DNA of 64,000 nucleotides, from positions 1-64,000 of the forward strand of contig CANGMI010000005.1 of NCBI GenBank assembly GCA_947455195.1. The letters run 5' to 3'. Made by a program: the position numbers and the translations under genes. The stretch comes from Pseudomonadota bacterium. Lineage in GTDB: Bacteria > Pseudomonadota > Gammaproteobacteria > Burkholderiales > SG8-39. Below are positions 49,578-58,391 of the stretch, piece by piece (position 1 is the first letter of the stretch; every line of letters starts with the position of its first letter). The notes under the pieces were generated by a model that was given only the letters and a program-made list of their open reading frames with translations, did not search any database and was not told the DNA's origin.

Positions 49578-50489
49578 ATGGACGATCAGCACCAGTTCGA
49601 CGACGAGTTCGACGACGATGACGAGCACGCACCGCCATCCCGCCTGCGGATAGACAAGTGGCTTCTGGCTGCGCGGTTCTTCAAGACCAAGGTGCTCGCA
49701 ACCCAGGCGTGCGATGGCGGGAAGGTCACCGTCAATGGTGAGCGGGTCAAGCCGACGCGTGAGATCACGATTGGCGAGCGGATTACCGTTCAGGTTGGCG
49801 AGTTCGAGTGGGAAGTTGACGTGACCCACCTTACCGTACAGCGCGGCGTGGGTCCGATGGAGGGCGACATCCTCTTCGAGGAAACCGACGACAGCCGCGA
49901 CCGGCGAGCCATCGTCATTGCCAATCGCACCACGAATCATTCGAGCGGGCCTGCCTGGGCGCGGCCCGGCGGCGGCGTGAGTGCCGCAAATCTTCCCGGC
50001 GGGCGCTCTGGGGGGGGCGGTGGCGGTGGGCGAGGACGCGAGCGCGAGCGCGAGCGTGAGCGTGAGCGCGATCGTGATCGTGATCGCCCGCGGCGCGCTG
50101 CTCCGCCCAAGCAACAAGGCGGCCGCGGTCCTCGTGGTGCCCCCGGGGGGGCGCCGACGGGTGCCGGAGCGCCTGTTGCTGCCGTATCGAATGTCGAGGC
50201 GGGACCCTTGCAAGGCGTGCCCGCGGCAGGGTCTGGCGGGCCCGAGTCGCGCGTGCCCGGCGGCACCGGTGCGCCGCAAGGCGACCCCAATCGCAAGCCG
50301 CGTCGTCGCCGGCGTGGCCGCTCCGGTCGCGCTCGCGTGCCCGGAGGCGCTGTGCCCGGCAATGCCGGTTCGGGCGGCGACTCGGGGGGCAATGCCGATA
50401 CCGGGCATTCCGGCGGGGGCAACAACGGTGGCGGCTCGGGCGGTGGTGGCGGCACGAGTGGGGGCGGTGGTTCTTCCGAAGGAGCCTGA
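49578..50489 (+). CDS. S4-domain RNA-binding protein (Hsp15-like) with RE/RD- and Gly-rich C-terminal tail
   Basis: This ~303-residue protein has a short acidic N-terminus, an S4 domain at residues ~22-75 (RLRIDKWLLAARFFKTKVLA...GGKVTVNGERVKPTRE) like heat-shock protein Hsp15, and a conserved extension to ~115. The tail from ~135 is low complexity: Gly runs, eight alternating Arg-acid pairs at about 154-170, KPRRRRRGRSGRAR and a final Gly/Ser-rich stretch. Hsp15 recycles nascent-chain-bearing 50S subunits. The ATG at 49578 has AGGGA 7 bases upstream. The tail roughly doubles the usual length. Confidence 0.87.
   Translation: MDDQHQFDDEFDDDDEHAPPSRLRIDKWLLAARFFKTKVLATQACDGGKVTVNGERVKPTREITIGERITVQVGEFEWEVDVTHLTVQRGVGPMEGDILFEETDDSRDRRAIVIANRTTNHSSGPAWARPGGGVSAANLPGGRSGGGGGGGRGRERERERERERDRDRDRPRRAAPPKQQGGRGPRGAPGGAPTGAGAPVAAVSNVEAGPLQGVPAAGSGGPESRVPGGTGAPQGDPNRKPRRRRRGRSGRARVPGGAVPGNAGSGGDSGGNADTGHSGGGNNGGGSGGGGGTSGGGGSSEGA
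50040..50087 (+). repeat. Tandem hexamer (GAKCGY, eight units) inside the S4-protein tail
   Basis: Eight consecutive 6-base units read GAGCGC or GAGCGT (five) then GATCGT or GATCGC (three). In frame they encode alternating Arg-Glu and Arg-Asp pairs. Third-position changes between units and the switch from Glu to Asp show that the array has drifted but kept the charge alternation. Hexamer arrays can change length by slippage without breaking the frame. Confidence 0.85.
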
Positions 50490-50490
50490 G

Positions 50491-51378
50491 TTGCTGCTGC
50501 GCAACCGCTGCGGCATCAGGCGGCGACGGCTTCGATGTTGCCCGATGTGGGCTGCAGTGCTGGCCAGTGCCCTGCTCGGTCTGATGTCTCCCGAGCCGGT
50601 GCTGGCTGCACCGGTTCGCACGCCCGGCATCCATGCGGCTCACGCATTGGTCTATGACGAAGCCGAGGCGCGTGTCGTCTATGAGCGCGATGCCGACCGT
50701 CAGGTGCCGATTGCCTCGATCACCAAACTGATGACGGCCATGGTCGTGCTCGATGCCCGACTCGATCCCGCCGAGACCATCGTCATTCAGGAAGACGACA
50801 AGTCGACCGTGAAGCCGGCGAGGTCGCGCCTCGCGGTGGGAAGTGCCGCCAGTCGCGGCGATGTGTTGCGACTGGCGTTGATGGCTTCGGATAATCGCGC
50901 CGCGCTGTCGCTGGCGCGGACCTACCCGGGCGGGACGGGTGCGGCGGTGGCCGCCATGAACGCGAAGGCCACCAGTCTCGGGCTGGGGAGTACCCGATTT
51001 GCCGATCCGTCCGGCCTTGACCCGGGCAACGTATCGACCGCGCGTGATCTGGTCATGGTGGTTCGCGCAGCCCTGAAGTATCCGGCGATTCAGGAAGCAA
51101 CCACGCTGCGCGAGTTTGCCCTGCCTACCTCACGGGGTGTGGTGCGCTTTGGCAATACCGACGGCCTGTTGCGCAAGCGTGACTGGCATATCGAGCTGTC
51201 CAAGACGGGTTACATCAGCGAGGCTGGGCGCTGCCTCGTGCTGCATGCCCACATTGCCGGCAGGGCCATGACGCTTGTCTTTCTTGGTGCGCAGGGCAAG
51301 TACAGCGCCATCGCCGATGCGGTGCGTGTGCGCCAGTGGCTCGAGTCGGGCGCTCGCGCCGTCAAGCCCGCATCATGA
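50491..51378 (+). CDS. D-alanyl-D-alanine endopeptidase (PBP7-like, peptidase S11)
   Basis: This ~295-residue periplasmic serine peptidase has the S11 motifs SITK (catalytic Ser and Lys), SDN and KTG. After an Arg/Cys-rich start, a signal peptide core WAAVLASALLGLMS ends near VLAAP. It trims or cleaves peptidoglycan cross-links. The TTG at 50491 was chosen because AAGGAG (50479-50484) lies 6 bases upstream; an ATG at 50539 would give a tighter signal peptide. It starts 1 base after the S4-gene stop. The C-terminal beta domain of DacA/DacC is absent, as in PBP7. Confidence 0.9.
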   Translation: MLLRNRCGIRRRRLRCCPMWAAVLASALLGLMSPEPVLAAPVRTPGIHAAHALVYDEAEARVVYERDADRQVPIASITKLMTAMVVLDARLDPAETIVIQEDDKSTVKPARSRLAVGSAASRGDVLRLALMASDNRAALSLARTYPGGTGAAVAAMNAKATSLGLGSTRFADPSGLDPGNVSTARDLVMVVRAALKYPAIQEATTLREFALPTSRGVVRFGNTDGLLRKRDWHIELSKTGYISEAGRCLVLHAHIAGRAMTLVFLGAQGKYSAIADAVRVRQWLESGARAVKPAS

Positions 51379-52342
51379 TCACGGCCTTGCCTTCGATTTT
51401 GCGATCGAGGAGGTCACGCAGTGCGCTCCCGGCCTCGGCGAGTCGGTAGCGCCGGCTCACCAGTGGCTGGAGTCGGCCATTGGCCAGCCATGAGAGCAAC
51501 TGGTTCATGTTGGCCTGGTGGGCCGTCGGCGCACGCCGCACGAAATCGCCCCAGAACACGCCAACCAGCGAGGCGCCCTTGAGCAGTGGCAGGTTGAGCG
51601 GCAGGCGCGGTATCTCTCCAGCGGCAAAACCCACGACCAGATGACGTCCACCCCAGGCCAGCGAGCGGAACGCGGCCTCGCTGTGGCGCCCTCCCACTGC
51701 GTCGTAGACGACATCGACGCCCTTCTCGCCGGTCACTCGACGCACGGCATCGCGCAGGTTCTCGCGCTCATAATCGATGAGGTGATGCGCCCCCTGGCGC
51801 TTGCAGGCGGCGAGTCGCTCGGCTGAACCGGCCGCGGCAATGACTTGCGCGCCCATCAGCACACCGAGCTCCACGGCCGCGAGTCCGACCCCGCCTGCGG
51901 CGCCCAGCACCAGCAGCGTTTCGCCACCCGAGAGACCCGCCCGATCGCGCAGCGCATGAAAGCTGGTGCCGTAAACGAGCGTGAAGGCGGCCGCAATACC
52001 CGGGTCGATGTCGGCCGGCAGCACGGTGACATTGGCTGCCTTGGCCACGACCTGCTCGGCGTAGCCGCCCCAGGTCAGCGTGGCGATGACCGGATCGCCG
52101 ATGGCAAGACCCTCCACCGCTGACCCGAAGGCCAGTACTCGTCCGGCCACTTCTGCGCCGGGTGAGAAGGGCGGTTCGGGGCGGAACTGGTAACGCCCCT
52201 CGATGATCAGCGTGTCGGGAAAGTTCACGCCTGCTGCCTCGACCTCGATGAGCACCTCGTCGGTGCCCGGGGCGGGCGCGGCGACCTCGAGCAGTTCGAG
52301 TGACTCAGGGGGGCCGTAGCGGGTGCAGACGATGGCTTTCAA
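51362..52342 (-). CDS. NADPH:quinone oxidoreductase family protein (zinc-independent MDR)
   Basis: This 326-residue medium-chain dehydrogenase has GVNFPDTLIIEGRYQFRP, PFSPGAEVAG, TLVYGTSFHAL and the NADPH loop VLGAAGGVGLAAVE. Zinc ligands are absent, as in quinone reductase/enoyl reductase members. The TTG at 52342 (MKAIVCTRYGPPESL) matches the family start and length; ATGs 23-24 codons upstream are possible. Its 3' end overlaps the convergent PBP7-like gene by 17 bases. It is divergent from an acyl-CoA dehydrogenase gene. Confidence 0.88.
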   Translation of the reverse strand: MKAIVCTRYGPPESLELLEVAAPAPGTDEVLIEVEAAGVNFPDTLIIEGRYQFRPEPPFSPGAEVAGRVLAFGSAVEGLAIGDPVIATLTWGGYAEQVVAKAANVTVLPADIDPGIAAAFTLVYGTSFHALRDRAGLSGGETLLVLGAAGGVGLAAVELGVLMGAQVIAAAGSAERLAACKRQGAHHLIDYERENLRDAVRRVTGEKGVDVVYDAVGGRHSEAAFRSLAWGGRHLVVGFAAGEIPRLPLNLPLLKGASLVGVFWGDFVRRAPTAHQANMNQLLSWLANGRLQPLVSRRYRLAEAGSALRDLLDRKIEGKAVIMMRA

Positions 52343-52442
52343 GGGGGCTGACCGGACCGTGTAGTGACGAAACGTCCCGAATTGTTGCACGCCGATGGCT
52401 TGCCCGTGCATCATCGGGGCCAGCATCGATCGGACGGTCACC

Positions 52443-53633
52443 ATGGACCTTGAGTACAGCGCAGACGAGATGGCCTTTCGCGAGATCGTTCGCACGTTCG
52501 TTCGTGCCGAACTGCCCGCCGACATTGCCGGCCGCGTCCTCGATCACCGACGACTGTCGCGTGATGATCACGTGCGCTGGCAGGATATTCTCGCCCGGAA
52601 AGGTTGGCTCACCGGACACTGGCCGCGCCGGTTCGGCGGTCTGGACTGGACGCCCGTGCAGTGCCACCTCTTTGATGAAGAGACCGCCGCTGCCGGCGCA
52701 CCACGGCTGATTCCGTTCGGGCTCAACATGGTGGCGCCGGTCATCATGGCATTCGGGTCGCCGTGGCAGCAGTCGCACTACCTGGAGCGCATTCGCCAGA
52801 ACCTCGACTGGTGGTGTCAGGGTTACTCCGAACCGGGTTCCGGGTCGGACCTCGCCTCGCTTCGCACGAGTGCCGTACGCGACGGTGATCACTATGTGGT
52901 GAGCGGGCAGAAGACCTGGACCACCTACGCCCAGCATGCCGACATGATCTTCTGTCTGGTGCGTACCGCACAGGGTGCGCGGCGTCAGGAAGGCATCTCG
53001 TTTCTCCTCATCGACATGCATTCGCCCGGCATCACGGTGCGTCCCATCATCCTGCTCGATGGCGAGCATGAGGTGAACGAAGTGTTCTTCGATGCGGTCC
53101 GCGTACCGGTCGAAAATCGGGTTGGCGAGGAGGGGCGTGGCTGGACCTACGCGAAATACCTCCTTGGCCATGAGAGGACGAACATCGCCGGCGTGGGGGC
53201 TTCGAAGCGAGAGGTGCGCTCGCTGCGCGAACTGGCGGAGCAGTTGCGCCGCGACGGACAACCGCTTGCGCGGGTCGAGTCGATAGCGCGACGCATTGCC
53301 GAGATCGAAATCGATTTGATGGCGCTCGAGATGACCGTCCTGCGCGTGCTCTCGGCACGTACCGAAGCCCCCGGCCCGGAGGCTTCCATTCTCAAGTTGC
53401 GCGGCACCGAGATCCAGCAGGCAATCACGGAACTGGCGATGGACATGGCCGGGCAGTTTGCGCTGCCCTTCGTGCCGCAGGCCTTCGAATCGGGCGGCGT
53501 GGGTGAGGGCGTGGGTCCGAGTGCGCTGGCGCCACTGGCGGCGCGCTACCTCAACATGCGGAAGGTAAGCATCTACGGCGGATCGAACGAGATCCAGAAG
53601 AACATCATCGCCCAGACCATTCTCGGTCTGTGA
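52443..53633 (+). CDS. Acyl-CoA dehydrogenase, PimC-like large subunit
   Basis: This 396-residue flavoprotein has CQGYSEPGSGSDLASLRT, VVSGQKTWTTYAQHAD and a C-terminal KVSIYGGSNEIQKNIIAQ. It resembles the large subunit of pimeloyl-CoA dehydrogenase. The neighbour 28 bases downstream resembles the small subunit, supporting a heteromeric enzyme that starts beta-oxidation of a dicarboxylyl- or ring-derived acyl-CoA. The ATG giving MDLEYSADEMAF fits the family start. Confidence 0.9.
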   Translation: MDLEYSADEMAFREIVRTFVRAELPADIAGRVLDHRRLSRDDHVRWQDILARKGWLTGHWPRRFGGLDWTPVQCHLFDEETAAAGAPRLIPFGLNMVAPVIMAFGSPWQQSHYLERIRQNLDWWCQGYSEPGSGSDLASLRTSAVRDGDHYVVSGQKTWTTYAQHADMIFCLVRTAQGARRQEGISFLLIDMHSPGITVRPIILLDGEHEVNEVFFDAVRVPVENRVGEEGRGWTYAKYLLGHERTNIAGVGASKREVRSLRELAEQLRRDGQPLARVESIARRIAEIEIDLMALEMTVLRVLSARTEAPGPEASILKLRGTEIQQAITELAMDMAGQFALPFVPQAFESGGVGEGVGPSALAPLAARYLNMRKVSIYGGSNEIQKNIIAQTILGL

Positions 53634-53661
53634 GCGCGCTGCCCGCAGGACAAGACCACCC

Positions 53662-54849
53662 ATGAACTTCACCCTGACCGAAGAACAGTCACTGCTGGGC
53701 GATGCCATCGACCGCTTCAATGCCGATCGGAGCCGACGCCGTGGGGTCGATGCGTCGGAAGGCCGTGGGCGCCCCGAGGCCACGGGTGAATCGATGCGCG
53801 CGCTCTGGGCCGGGTTGGCCGAACTGGGTCTGGCGGGGCTGCTGGTGCCTGAAACCTACGGGGGTTCCCAGGCCGGGGTCGGCGGCAGCATGGCCGACGT
53901 GATGGTGATGATGCAGGCGGCAGGGCGTGCCCTGATGGTCGAACCGCTGGTCGCAACGGCTGTCATCGGCGCCACGCTGCTCGAGGCCGATACCGACCTC
54001 ACCCGGCGCGCGCAATACCTCGATCGGCTGGTTGGGGGTGATCTTCTGGTGGCTCTGGCTCATGCCGAGCCAGATGCCTCTGCCTCGATGTTTCGGGTGA
54101 CGACCCGTGCTCAGGCGCAGGGCGATGTGTACGTGCTCGACGGTCGGAAATCGGTCGTTCTCGACGGTGGTGATGCCGATCTGTTGCTGGTGTCAGCGCG
54201 CGTGTCGGGGTCGGCCGACGAGGCACACGGGGTGAGCCTGTTCGTCATCGATGCATCCGCCCCTGGCGTGGTGCGTCGCGATTACGCGACCCTCGATGGG
54301 CACCGAGCCTGCGAGCTGATGCTCGACGCCGTGCGACTGCCAGCCAGTGCGATGCTCGGCGCTCCCGGCGAGGCGCGAGCGCTGATCGAGCATGCGCTCG
54401 ATCGAGGCAGTGCGGCGCTGTGCGCCGAGGCGGTCGGCGTCATGGAGACCCTTCTGGCCCATACCACCGAGTACCTGCGTACCCGCCAGCAATTTGGTCA
54501 GGTGATTGGTCGTTTTCAGGTCCTGCAGCACAAGGCGGTCGATCTCCTCGTCCACCTGGAGCAGTCGCGCTCGATGGCGTATCTGGCGTGTCTGCGCGCC
54601 GATGCGCCTGACCGCGATGAGGCGGCCCGAGCCGTGTCTGCTGCGCGGGTGTCGATGGCCCGCAGCGCGCGGGCCTTCGCACAGACCGCCATTCAGTTGC
54701 ACGGGGGTATCGGCATGACGGATGAACTGCCCGCCAGCCATCATGCGCGACGACTCTCACTCATCGAATTCTGGCTCGGCACCCGCGAGCAGCACCTCGA
54801 CCGTTACATGGCGCTGGCCGCTCGAGACGAGGCTACTTCAAGCGCTTGA
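53662..54849 (+). CDS. Acyl-CoA dehydrogenase, PimD-like small subunit
   Basis: This 395-residue acyl-CoA dehydrogenase opens with NFTLTEEQSLLGDAIDRF. It lacks the usual EPGSGSD-type motif of its partner (ALAHAEPDASASMF instead) and has QTAIQLHGGIGMTDELPASH near the C-terminus. Such divergence is typical of the small subunit in PimC/PimD-like pairs, where only one chain may be fully catalytic. Its 3' end overlaps the convergent thioesterase gene by 17 bases. Confidence 0.88.
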   Translation: MNFTLTEEQSLLGDAIDRFNADRSRRRGVDASEGRGRPEATGESMRALWAGLAELGLAGLLVPETYGGSQAGVGGSMADVMVMMQAAGRALMVEPLVATAVIGATLLEADTDLTRRAQYLDRLVGGDLLVALAHAEPDASASMFRVTTRAQAQGDVYVLDGRKSVVLDGGDADLLLVSARVSGSADEAHGVSLFVIDASAPGVVRRDYATLDGHRACELMLDAVRLPASAMLGAPGEARALIEHALDRGSAALCAEAVGVMETLLAHTTEYLRTRQQFGQVIGRFQVLQHKAVDLLVHLEQSRSMAYLACLRADAPDRDEAARAVSAARVSMARSARAFAQTAIQLHGGIGMTDELPASHHARRLSLIEFWLGTREQHLDRYMALAARDEATSSA

Positions 54850-55240
54850 ATGTGCCGATGGCCTTGGCGAGGATCTTGCCCGATTCATCGAGTGCTTCGG
54901 CCTCGCAGAAGGCCGTCGACTGGCCGCCCTGCAAGACCCGACCCTCGGCAGTCAGGTTGCCTGTGCCGGGGTTGAGGAATCCGACGCTCATGTCGATGGT
55001 GGCAACACCCGAGGCGACGCCGTAATGGGCACGCACGGCAATGCTCATCACCAGATCGAGCATCGTCATGATCACGCCGCCATGGGCCGAGCCCCAACTG
55101 TTGAGCAGTTCGGGCCGTCGGTCGATGGCGATGATGCAGCGTTCGTGGGTGGCCTCGACCAGACGGATCCCCAGCAGGTCGGCAAACGGAATCTCCACGC
55201 CCCAGGGGCCGATGGTCTGGTCAAACGGTGCCTTGCTCAT
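54833..55240 (-). CDS. PaaI-family hotdog-fold thioesterase
   Basis: This 135-residue protein has the hotdog motif LNSWGSAHGGVIMTMLD, including the conserved HGG around the active-site helix, and a C-terminal VLQGGQSTAFCEAEALDESG. Members hydrolyse acyl- or aryl-CoA thioesters. It is the last gene of the minus-strand unit, 11 bases after the PimF-like fusion, so it probably releases CoA from dead-end intermediates of that pathway. Confidence 0.88.
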   Translation of the reverse strand: MSKAPFDQTIGPWGVEIPFADLLGIRLVEATHERCIIAIDRRPELLNSWGSAHGGVIMTMLDLVMSIAVRAHYGVASGVATIDMSVGFLNPGTGNLTAEGRVLQGGQSTAFCEAEALDESGKILAKAIGTFKRLK

Positions 55241-55251
55241 GGGGTGGCTGC

Positions 55252-57339
55252 TCAGGTGTTGAATCGGTGGCCGGCGGCTGCGCGTTGCACCAGCAGGGGT
55301 GCGGGGCTCAGAGTCTGACCCATGCGGGTCGTGGCGTAGCTCTGCAGTCTTTCCACGACCGAATCGAGCCCCATGGCGTCGGCATGCCACATCGGCCCGC
55401 CCCGGTAGCGCGGGAAGCCATAGCCCGTGACGTAAACGACGTCGATATCGCTCGCGCGCGCTGCAATGCCTTCGTCGAGAATGCGCGCTCCCTCGTTGGC
55501 AAGGGCAAGCACGCATCGTTCGACGATTTCCGCTGCGCCGACAACCCGCTGGGCGATGCCTTGTGCCCTGACCGATGCGGCAATGAGACGATCGGCCTCG
55601 GGGTCGGGCAGTGCGTCGCGGCTGCCGGGTTCGTAGCGGTAGACACCGGCACCGGTCTTCTGGCCAAAGCGCCCTGCTTCGCAGAGCCGATCGGGCCACT
55701 GGGCATAGGGCTTTTCAGGATGCTCGACCGAGAGGCGCTTGCGGATCGCCCAGCCAATGTCCTGACCGGCCATGTCCATCATGCGGAAGGGACCCATCGC
55801 AAAGCCCCATGCCTCCAGGGCTTCGTCAACCGCTCGCGGGGTGGCCCCTTCTTCGACGAGGAGGTAGGCCTGGCGCAGGTATTCCTCGAGCATGCGGTTG
55901 CCGATGAAGCCATCACAGACTCCGCAGACCACGCCCACCTTGCGCAGGCGTCGCGCAAGCGCGAGGCCGGTGGCCAGTGCGTCGTCGCTGGTGGCACGCC
56001 CTCGTACGATCTCGAGGAGGCGCATCACGTTGGCCGGACTGAAGAAGTGCAGGCCGAGAATGCGTGCCGGATTGCTGCTGGCCGCTGCGATGGCATCGAC
56101 ATCGAGACTCGACGTATTGGTGGCGAGAATCGTGTCTGCACGCACATGGGCTTCGATACGCTCGAATACCGCTTTCTTCACGGCCATGTCTTCGTACACC
56201 GCCTCGATCACCAGATCGGCTGACGCGATCGCTGCCAGTTCGGTTGTCGTGGTGAGCAGAGCCAGGCGCCGGGCCTGGCCTGCCGGATCGAGGCGTCCTC
56301 GTTCGACAGCCGTTGTCCAGGCGCGCTCGATATGGGCTCTTCCTCTTGCCAGCGAAGCAGCATCGCTGTCGGTGAGCACGACGGGCAGTCCGGCATTGGC
56401 GAGCGCGATCGCAATGCCCGAACCCATGGTGCCGGCGCCAATGACTGCGACCGTATCGAGACGATGGCCACGCACGCTCGGGTCAAGGCGGGGTACCTTG
56501 CTCGCAGCACGCTCGGCAAAGAAGGCGTGACGCAACGCTCTCGATTCGGCCGTCTCGACCAGTTCGAGGAAGGTCTTGCGCTCGAAACGGATACCTTCGT
56601 CGAACGGCAGCTTGATGGCGGCTTCGACCGCGTCGACACAGCGTGCGGGGGCCGGGTAACCACGCCACTGGCGAGCCACCTGTTCTCGTGTCGAGGCAAT
56701 GAGGTCGGACAGATTCTCACCCCTGACGGGTTCTTCGCGCAGGCGTCGCAGCGGCATGCCCCTGTCGGCGATCTGGCGGGCGAACGCAACGGCGCCTTCG
56801 AGCAGATCGCCTTCGATGATCTGCTCGAAGAGCCCGAGGGGCGCAATGGCCTGCGAGGTCATCGGTTCACCCGACACGATCATGTCGAGTGCGGCCTTCG
56901 CACCGACGGCGCGTGGCAGGCGCTGGGTGCCCCCCGCCCCTGGCAGGATGCCCAGCTTGACCTCAGGCAGGGCAATCGATGCGCCGGGCGAGGCAACCCG
57001 ATAGTGGCAGCCTAGCGCGAGCTCGAGGCCCCCGCCCATCGCCACCTTGTGAATGGCGGCAATCACCGGTTTGCCAAGTCCTTCAGCTGTTTCGGCCACT
57101 TGCCGCGTGATGGGTTCGGCCAGCGCTGCCGGGGTATTGAATTCACGAATCTCGGCCCCGCCGCAGAACGCATCACCGGCGCCGATCAGAACGATTGCGC
57201 GAACGGCAGGGTCGGCTTCGGCCGCTTTCAGGTGATTGACGATGCTGGTGCGATGCGCATGCGAGAGCGCGTTGACCGGCGGATTGTCCAGCGTGATCAC
57301 CGCCACGTCGCCGTGGTGGTCGAGGTGCGCGATGGTCAT
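55252..57339 (-). CDS. Enoyl-CoA hydratase / 3-hydroxyacyl-CoA dehydrogenase fusion (FadB/FadJ/PimF-like)
   Basis: This 695-residue bifunctional enzyme has the hydratase at residues 1-~190, with [10 protein letters not shown] and [14 protein letters not shown] supplying both catalytic Glu. The dehydrogenase follows from ~297 ([21 protein letters not shown], then [17 protein letters not shown]). The order is that of FadB/FadJ and of PimF, opposite to the FadN-like gene in this window. It overlaps the LLM gene stop by four bases. With the PimC/PimD-like pair it completes most of a beta-oxidation cycle; no thiolase is adjacent. Confidence 0.93.
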   Translation of the reverse strand: MTIAHLDHHGDVAVITLDNPPVNALSHAHRTSIVNHLKAAEADPAVRAIVLIGAGDAFCGGAEIREFNTPAALAEPITRQVAETAEGLGKPVIAAIHKVAMGGGLELALGCHYRVASPGASIALPEVKLGILPGAGGTQRLPRAVGAKAALDMIVSGEPMTSQAIAPLGLFEQIIEGDLLEGAVAFARQIADRGMPLRRLREEPVRGENLSDLIASTREQVARQWRGYPAPARCVDAVEAAIKLPFDEGIRFERKTFLELVETAESRALRHAFFAERAASKVPRLDPSVRGHRLDTVAVIGAGTMGSGIAIALANAGLPVVLTDSDAASLARGRAHIERAWTTAVERGRLDPAGQARRLALLTTTTELAAIASADLVIEAVYEDMAVKKAVFERIEAHVRADTILATNTSSLDVDAIAAASSNPARILGLHFFSPANVMRLLEIVRGRATSDDALATGLALARRLRKVGVVCGVCDGFIGNRMLEEYLRQAYLLVEEGATPRAVDEALEAWGFAMGPFRMMDMAGQDIGWAIRKRLSVEHPEKPYAQWPDRLCEAGRFGQKTGAGVYRYEPGSRDALPDPEADRLIAASVRAQGIAQRVVGAAEIVERCVLALANEGARILDEGIAARASDIDVVYVTGYGFPRYRGGPMWHADAMGLDSVVERLQSYATTRMGQTLSPAPLLVQRAAAGHRFNT

Positions 57340-58391
57340 GAGACGAGAGGGGCCTGGGTGGTGAGGTCGAATGCGTCAGCCACCAGTTGATAGGACAGGC
57401 GGCGTGAGGCGTAATCGCCGGTGATGGTGAGCACGAGCAGTTCATCGGCCTCGAAGCGGGCCCGCAGAAGGTCGAGCTTTTCCCGTACTTCGCCCGGATC
57501 GCCGTGAATGAGTCGTGGGCGCTGCGACTCCACATAGGCCCGCTCGCGGGGGTCGTAGACATGCCGTTCAGCCTCCTCGATCGAGGGTACCGGCGCGTCG
57601 ATGCCCCGTGCCATGTGCAGGCGCCGCAGGTCGATGCAGGCGGCCAGTCGTTCCGCCTCGGCATGCGTCGGGGCGCAGACCACGAACACGCAAACCGCCG
57701 AGTGCGGAGCCGCCAGCGAGTCTGACGGCTTGAATCGATCACGATAGGCGCGCCCGACCGCATCGCCCCCCTGTGCCGAAATGAAGTGCGCGAAGGCAAA
57801 TCGCAAGCCGAGGTCGGCGGCGAGGAGCCCACCATAGTCGGACGAACCCAGCATCCACAACTGCGGCATCGTGGTTCCGGCGGGCATGGCGCGCACGCGT
57901 GCGAAAGGGTGATCGGGCGGCAGGTTGCCCGCCATGAAGCCGCGTACGTCCAGCACCTGTTGCGGGAAGTTCTCGGTCTGCAGGTACTGACCGTTGGCCA
58001 TCGCCTGTGCCGTGCGCATGTCCCCACCGGGCGCGCGCCCGACACCCAGGTCGATGCGGTCAGGGTAGAGGGCGTCGAGCATGCGGAATACTTCAGCGAT
58101 CTTGAGCGGGCTGTAGTAGGGGAGCATCACGCCGCCCGTACCGATGCGAATCGTGCGTGTGGCGGCTCCCACGCGCGCGAGCAGGATTTCGGGGCAGGGA
58201 TCGGCCAGAGCTGACATCGAGTGATGCTCGGCCAGCCAGTAGCGGTGAAAGCCCAGGTCTTCAGCCATTTGCGCGAGATACACGGTTTCGCGCACCGCAT
58301 CGGCTGGGGAGGAACCCGAGATGATCGGTGACTGGTCGAGTACCCCGACGCGAAAGGGCCGGTGTGTGTGCAGATCGTGAGGAGCGTTCAT
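57336..58391 (-). CDS. LLM-class flavin-dependent oxidoreductase (luciferase-like)
   Basis: This 351-residue protein has the bacterial-luciferase fold signature: VGVLDQSPIISGSSPADAVRET at the N-terminus, FHRYWLAEHHSMSALADPCPEIL, GTGGVMLPYYSPLKIAE and LGVGRAPGGD. Such short LLM members use FMNH2 or F420 to oxygenate or reduce small substrates. Its ATG overlaps the hrcA stop by one base (TGATG) and its stop overlaps the PimF-like start, so it is embedded in a coupled operon. Confidence 0.88.
   Translation of the reverse strand: MNAPHDLHTHRPFRVGVLDQSPIISGSSPADAVRETVYLAQMAEDLGFHRYWLAEHHSMSALADPCPEILLARVGAATRTIRIGTGGVMLPYYSPLKIAEVFRMLDALYPDRIDLGVGRAPGGDMRTAQAMANGQYLQTENFPQQVLDVRGFMAGNLPPDHPFARVRAMPAGTTMPQLWMLGSSDYGGLLAADLGLRFAFAHFISAQGGDAVGRAYRDRFKPSDSLAAPHSAVCVFVVCAPTHAEAERLAACIDLRRLHMARGIDAPVPSIEEAERHVYDPRERAYVESQRPRLIHGDPGEVREKLDLLRARFEADELLVLTITGDYASRRLSYQLVADAFDLTTQAPLVS

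Noticed and set aside
49937-50643. Pro/Arg-rich antisense frames over the S4-protein tail
   Set aside because: These are by-products of the Gly/Arg-rich low-complexity coding sequence on the plus strand.
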